A model generated the notes under the pieces. That model did not search any database and was not told the origin of the DNA. It was given only the letters and a program-made list of their open reading frames with translations. From positions 85,558,370-85,622,369 of the forward strand of contig NC_080671.1 in the NCBI RefSeq assembly GCF_030247195.1: a stretch of 64,000 bases of DNA. The letters run 5' to 3'. Of this stretch, positions 48,306-58,870 are shown in pieces. Origin of the DNA: Topomyia yanbarensis. Lineage: Eukaryota; Arthropoda; Insecta; Diptera; Culicidae. The position numbers were made by a program, and so were the translations under genes. Numbering within the stretch: the first letter of the stretch is position 1; the number at the start of each line of letters is the position of its first letter.

Positions 48306-49620
48306 TTCTACCGTTATTTCAGCCACAAGCTAGGTCAACTCAACTGCACAACACCGATTGCAATCTAAAATTTGTATTCGCCAATTTCACTCTTGCTGCA
48401 ATGCGATGCAAATTTGATTCATCACTTTTATCACCCAAATCGTCGAACCAGCTTCCAAATTTCAACTAGCAAAAGCCCTGTGCCCAGATGAACAACAACA
48501 GTGTATTGACCACTTTCTTTTTCTTTCCTTCTCTAACTTAAAGCACCATTTCACCGGTGCTGGATCCACAAACAACCACCACACCACTTCTCTGTCTTCG
48601 TTCAATATGCCACGCTTTTACCGAGATGGGCAGAAAGAGAGAAAGCAAACACTGCACAGGGGGGAAAAGATTCGGAACTCGAGAAACAGTTATGGCTGGC
48701 CGTGACGACTTTCTTCCACGACTTGAAATAAGCTGGCCGCCTAAGCGCAAATAGAGAGTACCCACGGTAGGTGAGCGATTCGACCGATCGCTGGAAGAGA
48801 CAAAAGCAAACTGATCGTGCCACTAACCAGGCAATGCGAAAGCCGCGATATTCCCAGCGCGCATTGCGTTTCATTCATGTGGGCTTGGTGGGTGAGTTTG
48901 TAATCGGCTAGGCGCGAACCGAAGATGGTCGAGCCCCGGTTGGTACTAGTAGACTCGAACATAAAGTAAACCAAAACGGTGCTCAACTTCGATCGTTGGC
49001 TTTTGTTGGTTCGAAGAAAGGTTGACTATGAGTGACTAATAGAAAGGGAAAGGAACCTGAAAGGCGGTTGAATGTACAAATTCTGCCGCAGACGATGCAT
49101 TTTTGATCGTCGATCGTACTATTCCTATATCTGAGAGTAATGGGCAGGACACAGATTAGGATTAAAGTAGGGTGAATTGGGTTAGAAAATTTGATAATTT
49201 CTCCAGATTTTTAATTTAATATAGACCATAAAAGTATACATTAACCCATTATCTCTACACGAATAATAAATTTGAAACATATTTTATAACAAAAAGCGAA
49301 AGTACGCATTTTTCTGTTTGGAGAAGAATGTAAAAATATGTAAATACGCCACGAAGTGCCATTTGCGTAAGACTTTTAGTTATTCGATAGAAGTCAGATG
49401 TGTTTATTTCATTGTTTGGTTTGACTCGGCTGACAGGAGAATACTCTACCTCGTGAAATCTTATTCGTGCATGCGACCCGGATGCAATCAGTGTCGAAAA
49501 ATTGCCATTGGTGAGTAATTTGACCGAAAAAATAAATTAGCCATTGCGCATTGGCTTGTTAAATGTTTCGATTTCACTAGTTCTCATCGGGTTGAAATGA
49601 ACTTCTTTTCTTGCGGGATA
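48306..49620 (-). promoter_or_regulatory. probable 5' flank of the dehydrogenase exon
   Basis: This stretch lies 5' of the exon on the minus strand. 48480-48960 is less AT-rich than its surroundings and free of recognised transposons, as expected for a 5' UTR or promoter zone. No TATA box or initiator could be fixed. A weak plus-strand acceptor/donor pair (about 49438 and 49511, the latter followed by GTGAGT) was noted without a recognisable product. Confidence 0.3.
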
Positions 49621-49624
49621 TCAC

Positions 49625-49805
49625 GCAGGACTAGTGCTTTGCTTAGAAACACAAATCGTGTTTTCATTTTTGGAGCAAGCGTCAATCCGGCGCTAACGTA
49701 GTATTGTCACTAAGTTAGTTTCGGATTCTAATGAGACGAAGTCGAAATTCATATTCCATAACTAATTTAGTTGATTTTGTAAGCGGAGTTTTCCATACTT
49801 GAAGT
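49625..49805 (+). repeat. dispersed repeat with GATGAGACGAAGTCG core, copy 3
   Basis: GAAACACAAATCGTGTTTTC, CCGGCGCTAACG, TTCGGATTCTAATGAGACG, AAGTCGAAATTC and CATAACTAATTTAGTTG occur in order, the fullest copy of the family also seen at 20325 and 42855. Confidence 0.62.
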
Positions 49806-49849
49806 TCTATTAATGTTTGATGTGGAGGAGTTATTTATTTCCTCTTGTC

Positions 49850-50035
49850 GAGTGGTAAAACTGGAGCTGAAGGGTTAAATTGTCGGGAGGGTTCCCTGTC
49901 AGGATTACTCATTACAATGGCAGACAAAACAGGAATGTCACCCACTAACACACTGCTTAAGATCAATTGCAGTGGATCGTGGTTTTGATGTTTGATTTTG
50001 AGCGTACCGTTCTGATGTGGGGGTGTGGACTAGAT
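49850..50035 (+). repeat. dispersed repeat of the 7595-8885 family, partial copy 2
   Basis: GTCAGGATTACTCATTACA, CACCCACTAACACACTGC, TTAAGATCAATTGCAG and GCGTACCGTTCTGATGTG match the first ~180 bp of the copies at 7595 and 52935; the internal tandem part is absent. Confidence 0.6.
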
Positions 50036-50103
50036 TACCCAGTAAAAAACTAACTTTAGAAAACTCATTCGACCTACCCCAGAGCTGAATCTTAGTCCTA
50101 CTA

Positions 50104-50269
50104 AAGCTATACGCACACGAGGCGACAGGACACACGCCACAAATAATATTCGTTATGGATTTTGTTCTACTTATTCCAACGCTACAAAAAGTATTCAATA
50201 ATTAGAACCAGATCGGTAGTGAATATTTTTGTGTGGCGTGTGTCCCGTTGCTTCATGTGCGTACAGCTT
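50104..50269. mobile_element. 166-bp hairpin MITE
   Basis: AAGCTATACGCACACGAGGC followed by GACACACGCCAC on the left is mirrored by GTGGCGTGTGTC and GTGCGTACAGCTT on the right, about 48 bp per arm with a few mismatches. TA occurs at both flanks. Small frames inside are incidental. Confidence 0.7.
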
Positions 50270-50430
50270 AAAAGTATCCGCTGCTAAATTGAACTAAATC
50301 GAACAAATCTAGCTACCGAACCAACTCACTTGAAGATGTATGAGATTTTTCACATCCTCCCCGCTAGGTGACTGCAAATAAAATGAGAAAGATAATTTGA
50401 TTGCTTGGAACTTTGTTGAAGACTTCAAGT

Positions 50431-50745
50431 CAGTGGTTTTCAACCTTCTTCGTTCCATGTACTCCTTTCCAAATATTGATCACCATGATTGATCACCCCT
50501 TTCTGAAAATTGTTTACCATTACCCTGTCAGAAAAAAAATGATTTTCAATTGGATAAAACCCATAATTTTACAATCAGAGACCTATTCCTGAACACTCTC
50601 AGTAAGCATCTCAAAAACAAATATAAAAACAAATATCCGACGAGAATGTTGGGATAGCAAGTAAAAATTTGTCCCATATAATTCACCCCCTACATTGGTC
50701 TAATTTACCCCTGGTGGTGAATTCACCCCCGGTTGAAAAACACTG
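50431..50745. mobile_element. 315-bp hAT MITE with CAGTGGTTTTCAACC ends
   Basis: The left end CAGTGGTTTTCAACC and the reverse complement of the right end (CAGTGTTTTTCAACC) match at 14 of 15 positions. An 8-bp duplication with one difference flanks it (CTTCAAGT at 50423-50430, CTTTAAGT at 50746-50753). The terminal CAGNGNTTTTCAACC type is widespread among hAT elements of animals. No transposase. Confidence 0.85.
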
Positions 50746-51189
50746 CTTTAAGTGTATCGACACTTGTTGGCAGAAGTTATTAAACTTTTAACGAAGTGAT
50801 GTCTGAGTCAGTCTTGCATGGAAAGAATTCCACGAAGATCCGTCCGAAAATCATTAAAATCGTAACCGACCATCTTTGAATCCGAGGAAACTTTACACGT
50901 TTCACTGGTATGGAAGGGCTAAACAGTTTCTACAGTCAATGAAATCAGTTTGACTTAGCATTTTTTTAAAAGAGCGTATAAGTTTTCGCTCGCAGCGTTT
51001 TCCAACAAAATATTGTTCGATTAACATATTTTCTTCAGCATTACAATTGGAGAAACAGTTACAGGGAATTGAATCTTTCGTACGAAAAAATGTTGATTCT
51101 AAATATCATTTCAAAGCAAAATGCATTTAACGAAAATTTTCCCGTATGTGATAGTAACAAAAGCAATTAATTCGTGAAATGATGCCTGT

Positions 51190-52910
51190 TTTAGAAGTTA
51201 TTCGCATTTTTCAATCATGAACTATTAACAATCAAATGTTTATCGTTTTTAACATAAAGAAGAATTTATTTCGGTGTGTTTGGATTGTGGAGAAGGTATT
51301 AACCCTTTCATACCCAAGTTATTTATGAACAACAATGTTTTTAAACCACTAAAACTTTCGATTTAGGCAAGATTCGCTCATCAAAACAAGTAAGGCTAAT
51401 AAAGGTGACTTTTACCATTCATTTGATCACTAACAGTATCAGTTCTAGAACTGAAGTTATTGCAACTAGTCTGATTGTATTACGATAGCAGTACTGCCAG
51501 GGAAAGTTTGTGTTGACGGCGGAAAACAAAATTTTCATATATCTTCGTTATTTTGGAATATATTTGAAAACTAATAAAACCTATCAATTTAGATTATCTT
51601 CGACTATATTTTCCACGTAATTTGACTATTGTAAATGTTCTAGGAGAATTGTATTGAGCATTGGAAGGTGAAAATTGAGCAGCTTCTAACACTGCGAGAG
51701 AAGCACCTATCTTTATAAAAAAGGTATTTCGTGTTTCTTGACCCCGACGTTTTCAAAGAAAAATAGTTTTGAAACCGTACATGCACTAAAAAAAGTTACG
51801 CATGAAAGGGCTAATAGGAAAGTTTTCCTAACAACAACTTTTAAAATATTTTTATAATTCATACTAAAAATGGCATGTAGATTCATTTTTAATAAGAAAA
51901 TAGTCTAAATTATATTTGAAATGAAATTGCTCATAGCAAAAAAAAACTGAAAATGCGGTAGTCTTCGAGATATTTTAAATTTTGTTTCAACAAAAACAAT
52001 TATTTTGCTTTATTACGACCTTTTGATAAGTTATTCGCGTTTTTCCAACTAGAAGGATAGGTCCTCCCATTTATGTCACAATTAGTCATATCTCTTCCTC
52101 GTAATAGCGTGGTAGATTTTATAAATAATCCTTATTGGTATAATTACGAGCATATTGAGATCCGGTAACTTGAAATTGTCCACCTCGTTCGAGTAAACGT
52201 TGCGATATTACAATGAAGACGCGAAACAGAAAAAATATAAATGCTGCGTTCCTAAACGATATTAAAATCATGCACGAATCAAACACCCCTTGTTTCCAAT
52301 AGTACGTACGTATTCTTAGCTCAGTATAATTGACTAAAAGTAAACCATTAAATATGACCATAAAACATTTGTATTTTGTGTTGAAATGATTGCCGCAAAT
52401 TGGTAATTGGATTTGAATTGATCTTGCGAATTGTCAATTCTCCACCCTCATACATAATTCAAAAGTCATTCACTCAGACAACACCATGCGTATTTCCCAC
52501 ACGCATTAAAGATCCAGTGGATTCGTTTCCTAGTTGGTCAAATAAACACTAAACAAACAAATATATTAGTTTGCTCAGTCTAAAGAAATGTCAACTCGGT
52601 TGGCATCAACCGGCAGATACGTGTTCCGTTACAATGCCATCAAATGAAAGTACATTTAAAATTACATACGACAAAATATGTGCGATTCAGAATATAACGA
52701 AATGAAGATTGCTTAATTATTTGCATTTAAAAATAGATCGGAAACAAATTAGTTGCATAACCTGTTGTTGTTAGGAAAACTTTCTTATTAAAAGCTTCTC
52801 CGTGATCCAAATACGTTGTAAAAATTCTTTTCCATAATTAAAACGGTACATATTTGATTGTTGATAGTTCATGGTTAAGAAACGCGAATAGCTTCTAAAA
52901 AGTGCTTAAT
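51190..52910. repeat. inverted repeat whose left arm carries a MITE
   Basis: The left arm 51190-51302 plus 51811-51840 (TTTTAGAAGTTATTCGCATT, CATGAACTATTAACAATCAA, AGTTTTCCTAACAACAAC) is mirrored by the right arm 52765-52910. The right arm has no MITE at the corresponding TTAA (52788-52791). The central region (51840-52740) contains another TAAGTTATTCGCGTTTTTCC word (about 52027) and a short minus frame without recognisable product. Confidence 0.65.
51303..51810. mobile_element. 508-bp TTAA MITE, CCCWTTCATGCC family, copy 2
   Basis: Ends CCCTTTCATACCC and GCATGAAAGGG are flanked by TTAA (51299-51302) and CTAA (51811-51814, one substitution). The interior matches 44053-44556 in the same orientation, with a ~25-bp extra segment near 51735. 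The uninterrupted site in the mirrored arm at 52788 confirms the insertion point. Confidence 0.85.
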
Positions 52911-52934
52911 TTTGGGAACTAATGGTTTTAATTT

Positions 52935-53470
52935 GATTTTTTTCCGAGAGTTGTCCTACTGAAGCTGTGGAGTTCTCGGAAGGTTCAAAATCACTTACTA
53001 TAATTGCAAACTAAACGAGAAAAATCACCCACTAACCCACTGCTTAAGATCAATTGCAGCGGGCCATAATTCTTACTGTGATATTGAGTGTACGACTCGG
53101 ATGTGCGGCGGTAGGGATTTTACGATGAGCGTTTGCTGACGTGCGTTTGACACCGCGGTAATGAGATTATTAGTGCTATAGCGTTGTGTTTACGAAATTT
53201 TGGGCGTAGTTGTGCGTGGATGATCACGATTGCATGTTCGTCTTTGTGGATCATCGCGAAGGTCTCGGGCGTTTGTATGTTGACGTGTTCGATCGTGTGG
53301 ACGTTTGTATGTTGCATTTGCTAGCGTGTATGTAAATTTGCGTTTATAAATTGGAATTTGGCGAATGTGGCCATTCGCATATTCGCCTGTATTGGTCAAT
53401 GATGGAGCGGACTGTGAATCTGATGCTTAATTTTCAGTGAGTGGTTCAGATACTAGAAAAGAGTTCCCCC
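52935..53470 (+). repeat. dispersed repeat of the 7595-8885 family, copy 3
   Basis: GAGAGTTGTCCTACTGAAG, CACCCACTAACCCACTGC and TTAAGATCAATTGCAGCGG are followed by a single internal unit (GGGCGTAGTTGTGCGTGG, ATGATCACGATTGCATG, GCTAGCGTGTATGTAA) and end near GATACTAGAAAAGAGT. Copy 1 has about three such units, so the internal repeat number varies within the family. Confidence 0.65.
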
Positions 53471-54345
53471 AGGTATCTACCCAAGCAACAAACTTGTGCG
53501 CTCAATTGCGTTTCACAGGTGATTGTGAAACTTATCGTAATGTTTATGTATTAATATGGTATACAATTGTGCTACGGGAAAGCGCAGATTGCTTGCATTA
53601 TGTGCGACATCTTGAAAAAAAATAAAGAAACAGCTGAGAAATTTATCGCACATCGTATATATGAATATTTGCAAACACATATCGTACTTAATTTATTATT
53701 TAAATGTTGCACTACAGATGCTGAATATTCATCATCGCAAAAGGTCATGTCTGCTTAAAGGAACATATTTATCATCTGCCTGATTCCCAACGGAGAATAA
53801 TTGATATTTTGAATGTGTTTTGAAAAAAGAAAGTTAAAACGAACTGTATTTTTACTGTGAAAGATATAATTCTACTTCTCAGATTTTCACGCCCCATTCT
53901 GAATTTTTATTGGGATATTACGATTTTCTCAAAAATATTTTTTCAGATTTTTCGTCAATATTGTAAAGAAAATCAACCAAAATATTAATTGACTTAATTA
54001 ATAGAGAGTTTTCCTGGCTGCGTTCTGACTTTCTGACGTTGTTCAACATTTAGACAATTCACTGACCCTTTCTTTGCATACATAGATTTAATAAACGTAA
54101 ACTAACCGCGACAATCTCACAAATCTTGGACAAAAACAAATAGTTACAGATTAAGAACCTATTAAGAAATGGTGTTCGCAAGCAAGCTACAAGGCAGCAA
54201 TAACGATGATGATATGGACTTATATGACAAGGGCGCAAAAACAACGGGGATTCGCGCAGTTTGAAGGACAACCACTAATAAAGGGTGATTCGTTAGTTAC
54301 TGCATGGATTGGCAAATCGGCTACAGTTATCGAAATGAAGCTTAA

Positions 54346-54461
54346 CCCTCCGGAAGTCGCGCAAATGCCCCACTGAACGAGCAGCCGCTGGTGCACTAAG
54401 ACGATTTCGCTAGATTTTCAGAGCAGCGTGCACTCAGTGCATTAGCGCGACTTCCGGAAAG
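54346..54461. mobile_element. 116-bp TTAA MITE
   Basis: TTAA at 54342-54345 precedes CCCTCCGGAAGTCGCGC. The right end (GCGCGACTTCCGGAAAG) is followed by ATAA (54462-54465), a one-base variant of TTAA that also serves as the left flank of the next element. More GC-rich than its surroundings, with GTGCACTAAG and AGTGCATTAG words mirrored inside. Confidence 0.7.
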
Positions 54462-54465
54462 ATAA

Positions 54466-55328
54466 CCCTAGAACGTTGCACTGGGGGACAAATGTACCCC
54501 ACGCCTTCTTTGGAGCCGTCTGAAGACGATAATTCGGCTTTTACCGACCTGGGACCCTAACCACAATTCAATTTAGTTAGTGTTACGTCAGGCTTCGTGC
54601 TGTCAGTGGAAATGTGATTCGTGACAATACCAATTTAAATACTGGTTGTTTTACTACGTAAGTAACAATTAGTATTATAAATTCGTTTTTAATCATTTGT
54701 TCAATTAATTCAATTTAATTTTGAAGTAGAAAAAATCGTTCTTATTTTTGCTGATTTTTATTGTTTTATTGTTTATTTTTTAATAGTTTTTCAAAATAAT
54801 GACTCGCAAGTATAATTTGCGCACAGTATCTGCTGTAAGAGTAACGTTGCGTGTTACAAAAGTATTACTGATCAGAAATATTTTTTTCATTCCAATTTCC
54901 ACCACATATAGAGGCATTTTCCAAAACCGGATTTTTAAACATTCACTCTTCCAAATAATTGCACTTTTTCAAAAATTTCGAAATTCCTTTTTATACCGTT
55001 TCTAGATTCTTTTAACTTTTAGACTCTTTTTATTTTTTTCAAATCGGTTGAAAATTCACAAAGTTATAGTTAATTTTGTAAAAAAAAGTCAAAGCCGCGA
55101 TTTTTTCAATTTTTTTTTGTTCAAACCAATTTGTGTAGCATTGATTCAATAAATTCCGTACATCCACTCACACATCTGTTTTCGGAATTAAAAAACCAAG
55201 AAAATTATGTATTATACATTTCTTTGGTTTGCATTTTTACCTGCGAAAATTGCGATCAAACGCGTGGGGTACATTTGTACCCCAGTGCAACGTTCTAGGG
55301 TAGAAAACGCAAGTGCAACGTTCTAGGG
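54466..55328. mobile_element. 863-bp TTAA element with ~38-bp TIRs
   Basis: CCCTAGAACGTTGCACTGGG at the left is mirrored by a right end CAGTGCAACGTTCTAGGG, with GTACCCCACGC shared further in. The right TIR tip is duplicated: one copy ends at 55300, another (GTGCAACGTTCTAGGG) at 55328 followed by TTAA (55329-55332). The AT-rich interior has no recognisable coding capacity. CCCTAG-type ends and TTAA target fit a piggyBac-mobilised MITE. Confidence 0.8.
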
Positions 55329-55429
55329 TTAAGCTTCGAAATGAGTATTATGCTCGACATTTGTGATTCACACCCTGCATCAGAGCCTGTTCAGTCGTTC
55401 CCATACGTTTTTGTTCATTTACCTTTCGC

Positions 55430-56190
55430 CCTTCGCCATTCTTTCGGTTATTCGAAGCTCGCGATTAATCATGGCCAATAGGTTTCGATCGGATGGGATG
55501 GTTTGGTGGATTCATAGCACAAAATCCACCGAATTATTCGTATCATTCTTGTACGGTTTTTGAATAGTGACATGATGCCAAATTAGTCTAAAACAAGTGT
55601 TTTTGATCGCGCAGCCTTTATAACGGCAAAAGCCGTTATTAGAGATACACAGTTTCATAAATCTCGTATTTCATGGTCTGGAATGTTTCACTACGTTTTC
55701 CGCAAGTCCATATGGCTTGCGAAATCAGGTACTTCGAAGAGAATTTCGACAGCTTCTTCTATTTAAAACGGCCATCCAGAGCACTCCTTACCCGTGAAAC
55801 ATTCATGTCCCGAACTGCTTCCACTTTGATGCTTGGTTTCATCATCAATGGCACCGGTATTTCGTTAGTTGCGTTGTGTAGTTAATGGTGTTCGTCCCAA
55901 TTTGGGGTGTTCTGCATCTTATCGTTATTCAGGATCTTTTCTTGGGCCACCTTACAAAACATTGTGTAACATCTAGTTTTATGACCAAGTCCCGTGTTGA
56001 AATATTCGGATTCCGCTTGAAATGAGCAATCAATGATCTGTTATTAACGCGTTTAACGTGTTCCTGGTTTTCGACCAGCTCCTGACTTGTGGTTCACTGT
56101 CGTCCGTTCCAGAAACCTTAGGAGGACCTTTGAGACAGTCGAATAATGTGAAAAGTTATGCAAGTTTCAGGCCATCACGATAGTTATCTA
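55430..56190 (-). pseudogene. dead Tc1/mariner-superfamily transposase (D37E-like)
   Basis: Minus-strand fragments in three frames line up with mariner-type transposase. There is a helix-turn-helix region (AHFKRNPNISTRDLVIKL, about 55985-56055), a first catalytic box readable as IDDET (about 55850), KYLISQAIWTCGKRS (about 55695-55740), NLASCHYSKTVQE (about 55550-55590; the catalytic Asp expected before LASCHYS is Asn), and NPPN with a shifted LAMINRELRITER tail (about 55440-55510). Many stops and shifts make it inactive. The AGGGTGATTCGTTAG word after TA at 54279-54280 may be its terminal repeat, which would place the two TTAA MITEs inside the element's 3' flank. Subclass D37E is tentative. 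Confidence 0.72.
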
Positions 56191-56290
56191 CACACTCTTT
56201 TTTCGTTTATTTCTTTTTATTGTTTCCACCAAATTTTAAAAGGGCATCGTTCTGCTAAAATGTAACTAATGCGTTTTTACAATACATTTT

Positions 56291-58870
56291 CACAACACAG
56301 AAATATGCTTCACTTTCAAGGGAATAAAAGACACTTCTCGATGAGCGGATATATCAACACCCCGAGGGGATATTGATATAACAGAACGACAACACCTCTG
56401 AAGAAAAATTTATCAATTCAAATACGGCTTAAGCTATAGCTCTTCGCCACACTGGGTTAGAAACAATAGGATATCTTTGAGTTTTAGCTTTCTGTACATA
56501 GGTTCATCTTTGTATGGAGATCCAAAAATCCGGATACGCAATGGCATTACTACAGGGCAGTTACATATCAAATGACAAAGTTCCGTAATCGGATTCACAA
56601 AGATCATACGAATAATACTCAGCACGTTGAATAGTAGCCATATGATGGTCGAGTTTGCAATGTTCAGTCAGTGCCCTGCCTAGGATACTGCAATTATGTT
56701 TGAAAAAATGCAGCAAATTCTTTGACATTTTAGGAGTCCAATCCGGCAGAAAAGTCTTTGTTTGAACCCAAGTGTGCAAGCTACGCCAATGGTTGCCATG
56801 TTCGGATGTAACCCAAGAGCGAATCTTGTGCCGTATCCAACTTATCGATGGTGGTAAAACTGGTTCTGGACCAATGAAGTCCGTCGTAGCGACCGCTATA
56901 GCCAATTCGTCCGTCCATTCATTTTTAGTAATACCAGAATGACCGGGTATCCATAGAAGGTAGATAGCATTTAAAATGCAAAGTTCTACGATTGGAGTTC
57001 GGCTTTCGATTACTGCCGAACGAAGTGCTTTTAGGGCAACCTGACTGTCAGAGCAAAAATAGATTCTTTTATCGCAAATTTCCTATTGAAGTCCGATTTT
57101 ATGACACATAGAATCGTGAAGATTTCTTCTTGAAATACGGTAGAGTATCAAATGAATGAGATTGGTCAAATCCCATTTCACAACAATATACACCAGCACC
57201 GGCTCGGCCCTGTAACAAAGAACGTCAGTATAACAAATTACGTATTCTTCAATTTGTTGCTCCATCCAGCCAGACTAGCATTCCTCGCGAAGAGGAATTC
57301 TCACATTGAAAGTTCTAAAAGGAGAACTACATGTGAGTGTAAGGTCCTTGGGAGCAAGTGTATACTCGTCTTAAGTAACCATTTGGGGCGACAGTCCTTC
57401 ACGATCTATTGGGTTACTGTTACAGAGCCCAGTAACCTTAAGACGGTATGCACAAGAAAGAGCTTCTTGTTTCAGAAACACATGTAGTGGTTTTATGTTC
57501 AAGAGTGCCTCTAGAGCAGAAGTAGGTGTTATCGAGAACACACCAGTCATCGCCATGTAGACCCTCCTCTGAAGACGGTATAACTCTGTTTGGATTGTTA
57601 TGATTTCTCCCGTCTGTTCCCAAACAAGGCACCCTTATGCCAGCATTGGTCTAACAATTGTTGTGTAGATGCACTGAATGTACTTGGGTTTGAGTCCCCA
57701 AGGTTTGCCGAAATCCCGCCTACATGGCAAACTTTCTTGATTCCGAAATCGATGTGAGCTGTCCAATTAAGTTTTGAGTCAAGAATTACCCCAAAGAACA
57801 GCAACGGACGAACACCGATTGCAGGGGCGGAATCAGGAAAAAAAAGTTGGGATGGGGGTTGCAATCTCGCTTTTGAAATGATAATTGTACAATATGTAAT
57901 ATGTAATAACCTTAATTAATTAAAATCAGTTTTGGTGGTCAAATCTGGTTTGGAACGATTTTGAGCATAGAACGAATTTAAAATAAAAACTAATTTAAAT
58001 ATCTCAACAAGTTAAACAATTTTGGGGCGGGGTGTAGTTGATGTTTTATTTAGATTAACTGGTAACAACATTGCCCAACAACACATCAGGCTTGTTGCAT
58101 CGAATCAAAAAGTGTGTGCAAATAGCGGTGAGCATTATATGATAATCATCGGCGAAACCATTTGTCGGAAACCCAGGCTCATAAAGTTTCCTCAACAAGT
58201 CATCGGCGACAATGTTCCATAGAAGTTATAACAGCACACCACCTTGCGGACATCCGCAGACACTCAGTTTCCTTATCTCTACTTGTCTTAACCATGAGCA
58301 CAGATGTCGGTTGCTAAGCATTGCGTATATCCAGTTCGTAATATATGAAGGTACTTCATGACCTCGTGCTGCTTCCAAAATGGATTCGAAAGACACATTG
58401 TCACATGCACCTTCAATATCAAGTAGAAACTCTTAACTTGATTGCTTCTGTGAAAAAGCTTTTTCAATGTTGTTGGCAACATTGTGTAACAGGGTGGTAG
58501 TAGACTTCCTCCGCTGATATGCATGTTGATGTAATGCGAGCGGGTGCTCGCCCAAGCTAACATCCCGAATGTAATGGTCGATTAAGCGTTCCATTGTTTT
58601 GAGAAGGAAGGCAGGATGGAGATCTCGGAGACTTATACGGAGCAAAATATTCAATCGCACATTTGATCGATTCGGTTGTCAAAATTCTACCAGCAAATGC
58701 CCAAGAATCATAACTACCTGAAAAGAACTCAGGGTCAGTCGTCAGTGATGACTTCATACAGCCTGGAAAGTATGTGTGTCAAATAGACAGTTGAGTACTA
58801 TATCTTCGTTGAACGAGTTTTCACCATTCACGGATATAAGGCATGCGTCAATGACACTATTCGCAAGTTT
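56291..58870 (-). mobile_element. LOA-like LINE relic: RT, RNase H and Cys-His tail
   Basis: Minus strand, 5' to 3': pre-RT text (SSLTTDPEFF, ESIKCAIEYFAPYKSP, 58640-58760); RT start (LLKTMERLIDHYIRDVSLG, HQHAYQRRKSTTTLLHN, 58440-58600); DNVSFESILEAARGHEV and VCGCPQGGVL (about 58225-58410); the catalytic GFADDY box (about 58145-58165); an insertion; VRPLLFFGVILDSKLNW (57740-57810); RT connection; RNase H remnants around 57000-57265; and a tail with CDLCESDYG (56561-56905). Many frameshifts and deletions. It shares its 3' end with 27616-29160. RT plus RNase H in this order fits the LOA clade; the clade call is from memory. Confidence 0.85.
57819..58062. mobile_element. foreign segment inside the LOA-like RT
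   Basis: RT similarity stops at GVRPLL (about 57818) and resumes near 58065 with a TTTGATTCGATGCAACAAG-type segment. The intervening AT-rich DNA starts GCAGGGGCGGAATCAGG and replaces about 40 codons of RT. No matching right end, so class unknown; insertion with local deletion is the simplest reading. Confidence 0.45.

Noticed and set aside
48306..48326. Start of the dehydrogenase exon at the upstream GTG (48324-48326)
   Set aside because: GTG is not a usual nuclear start; the in-frame ATG at 48303-48305 has a better context and leaves the hydrophobic anchor intact.
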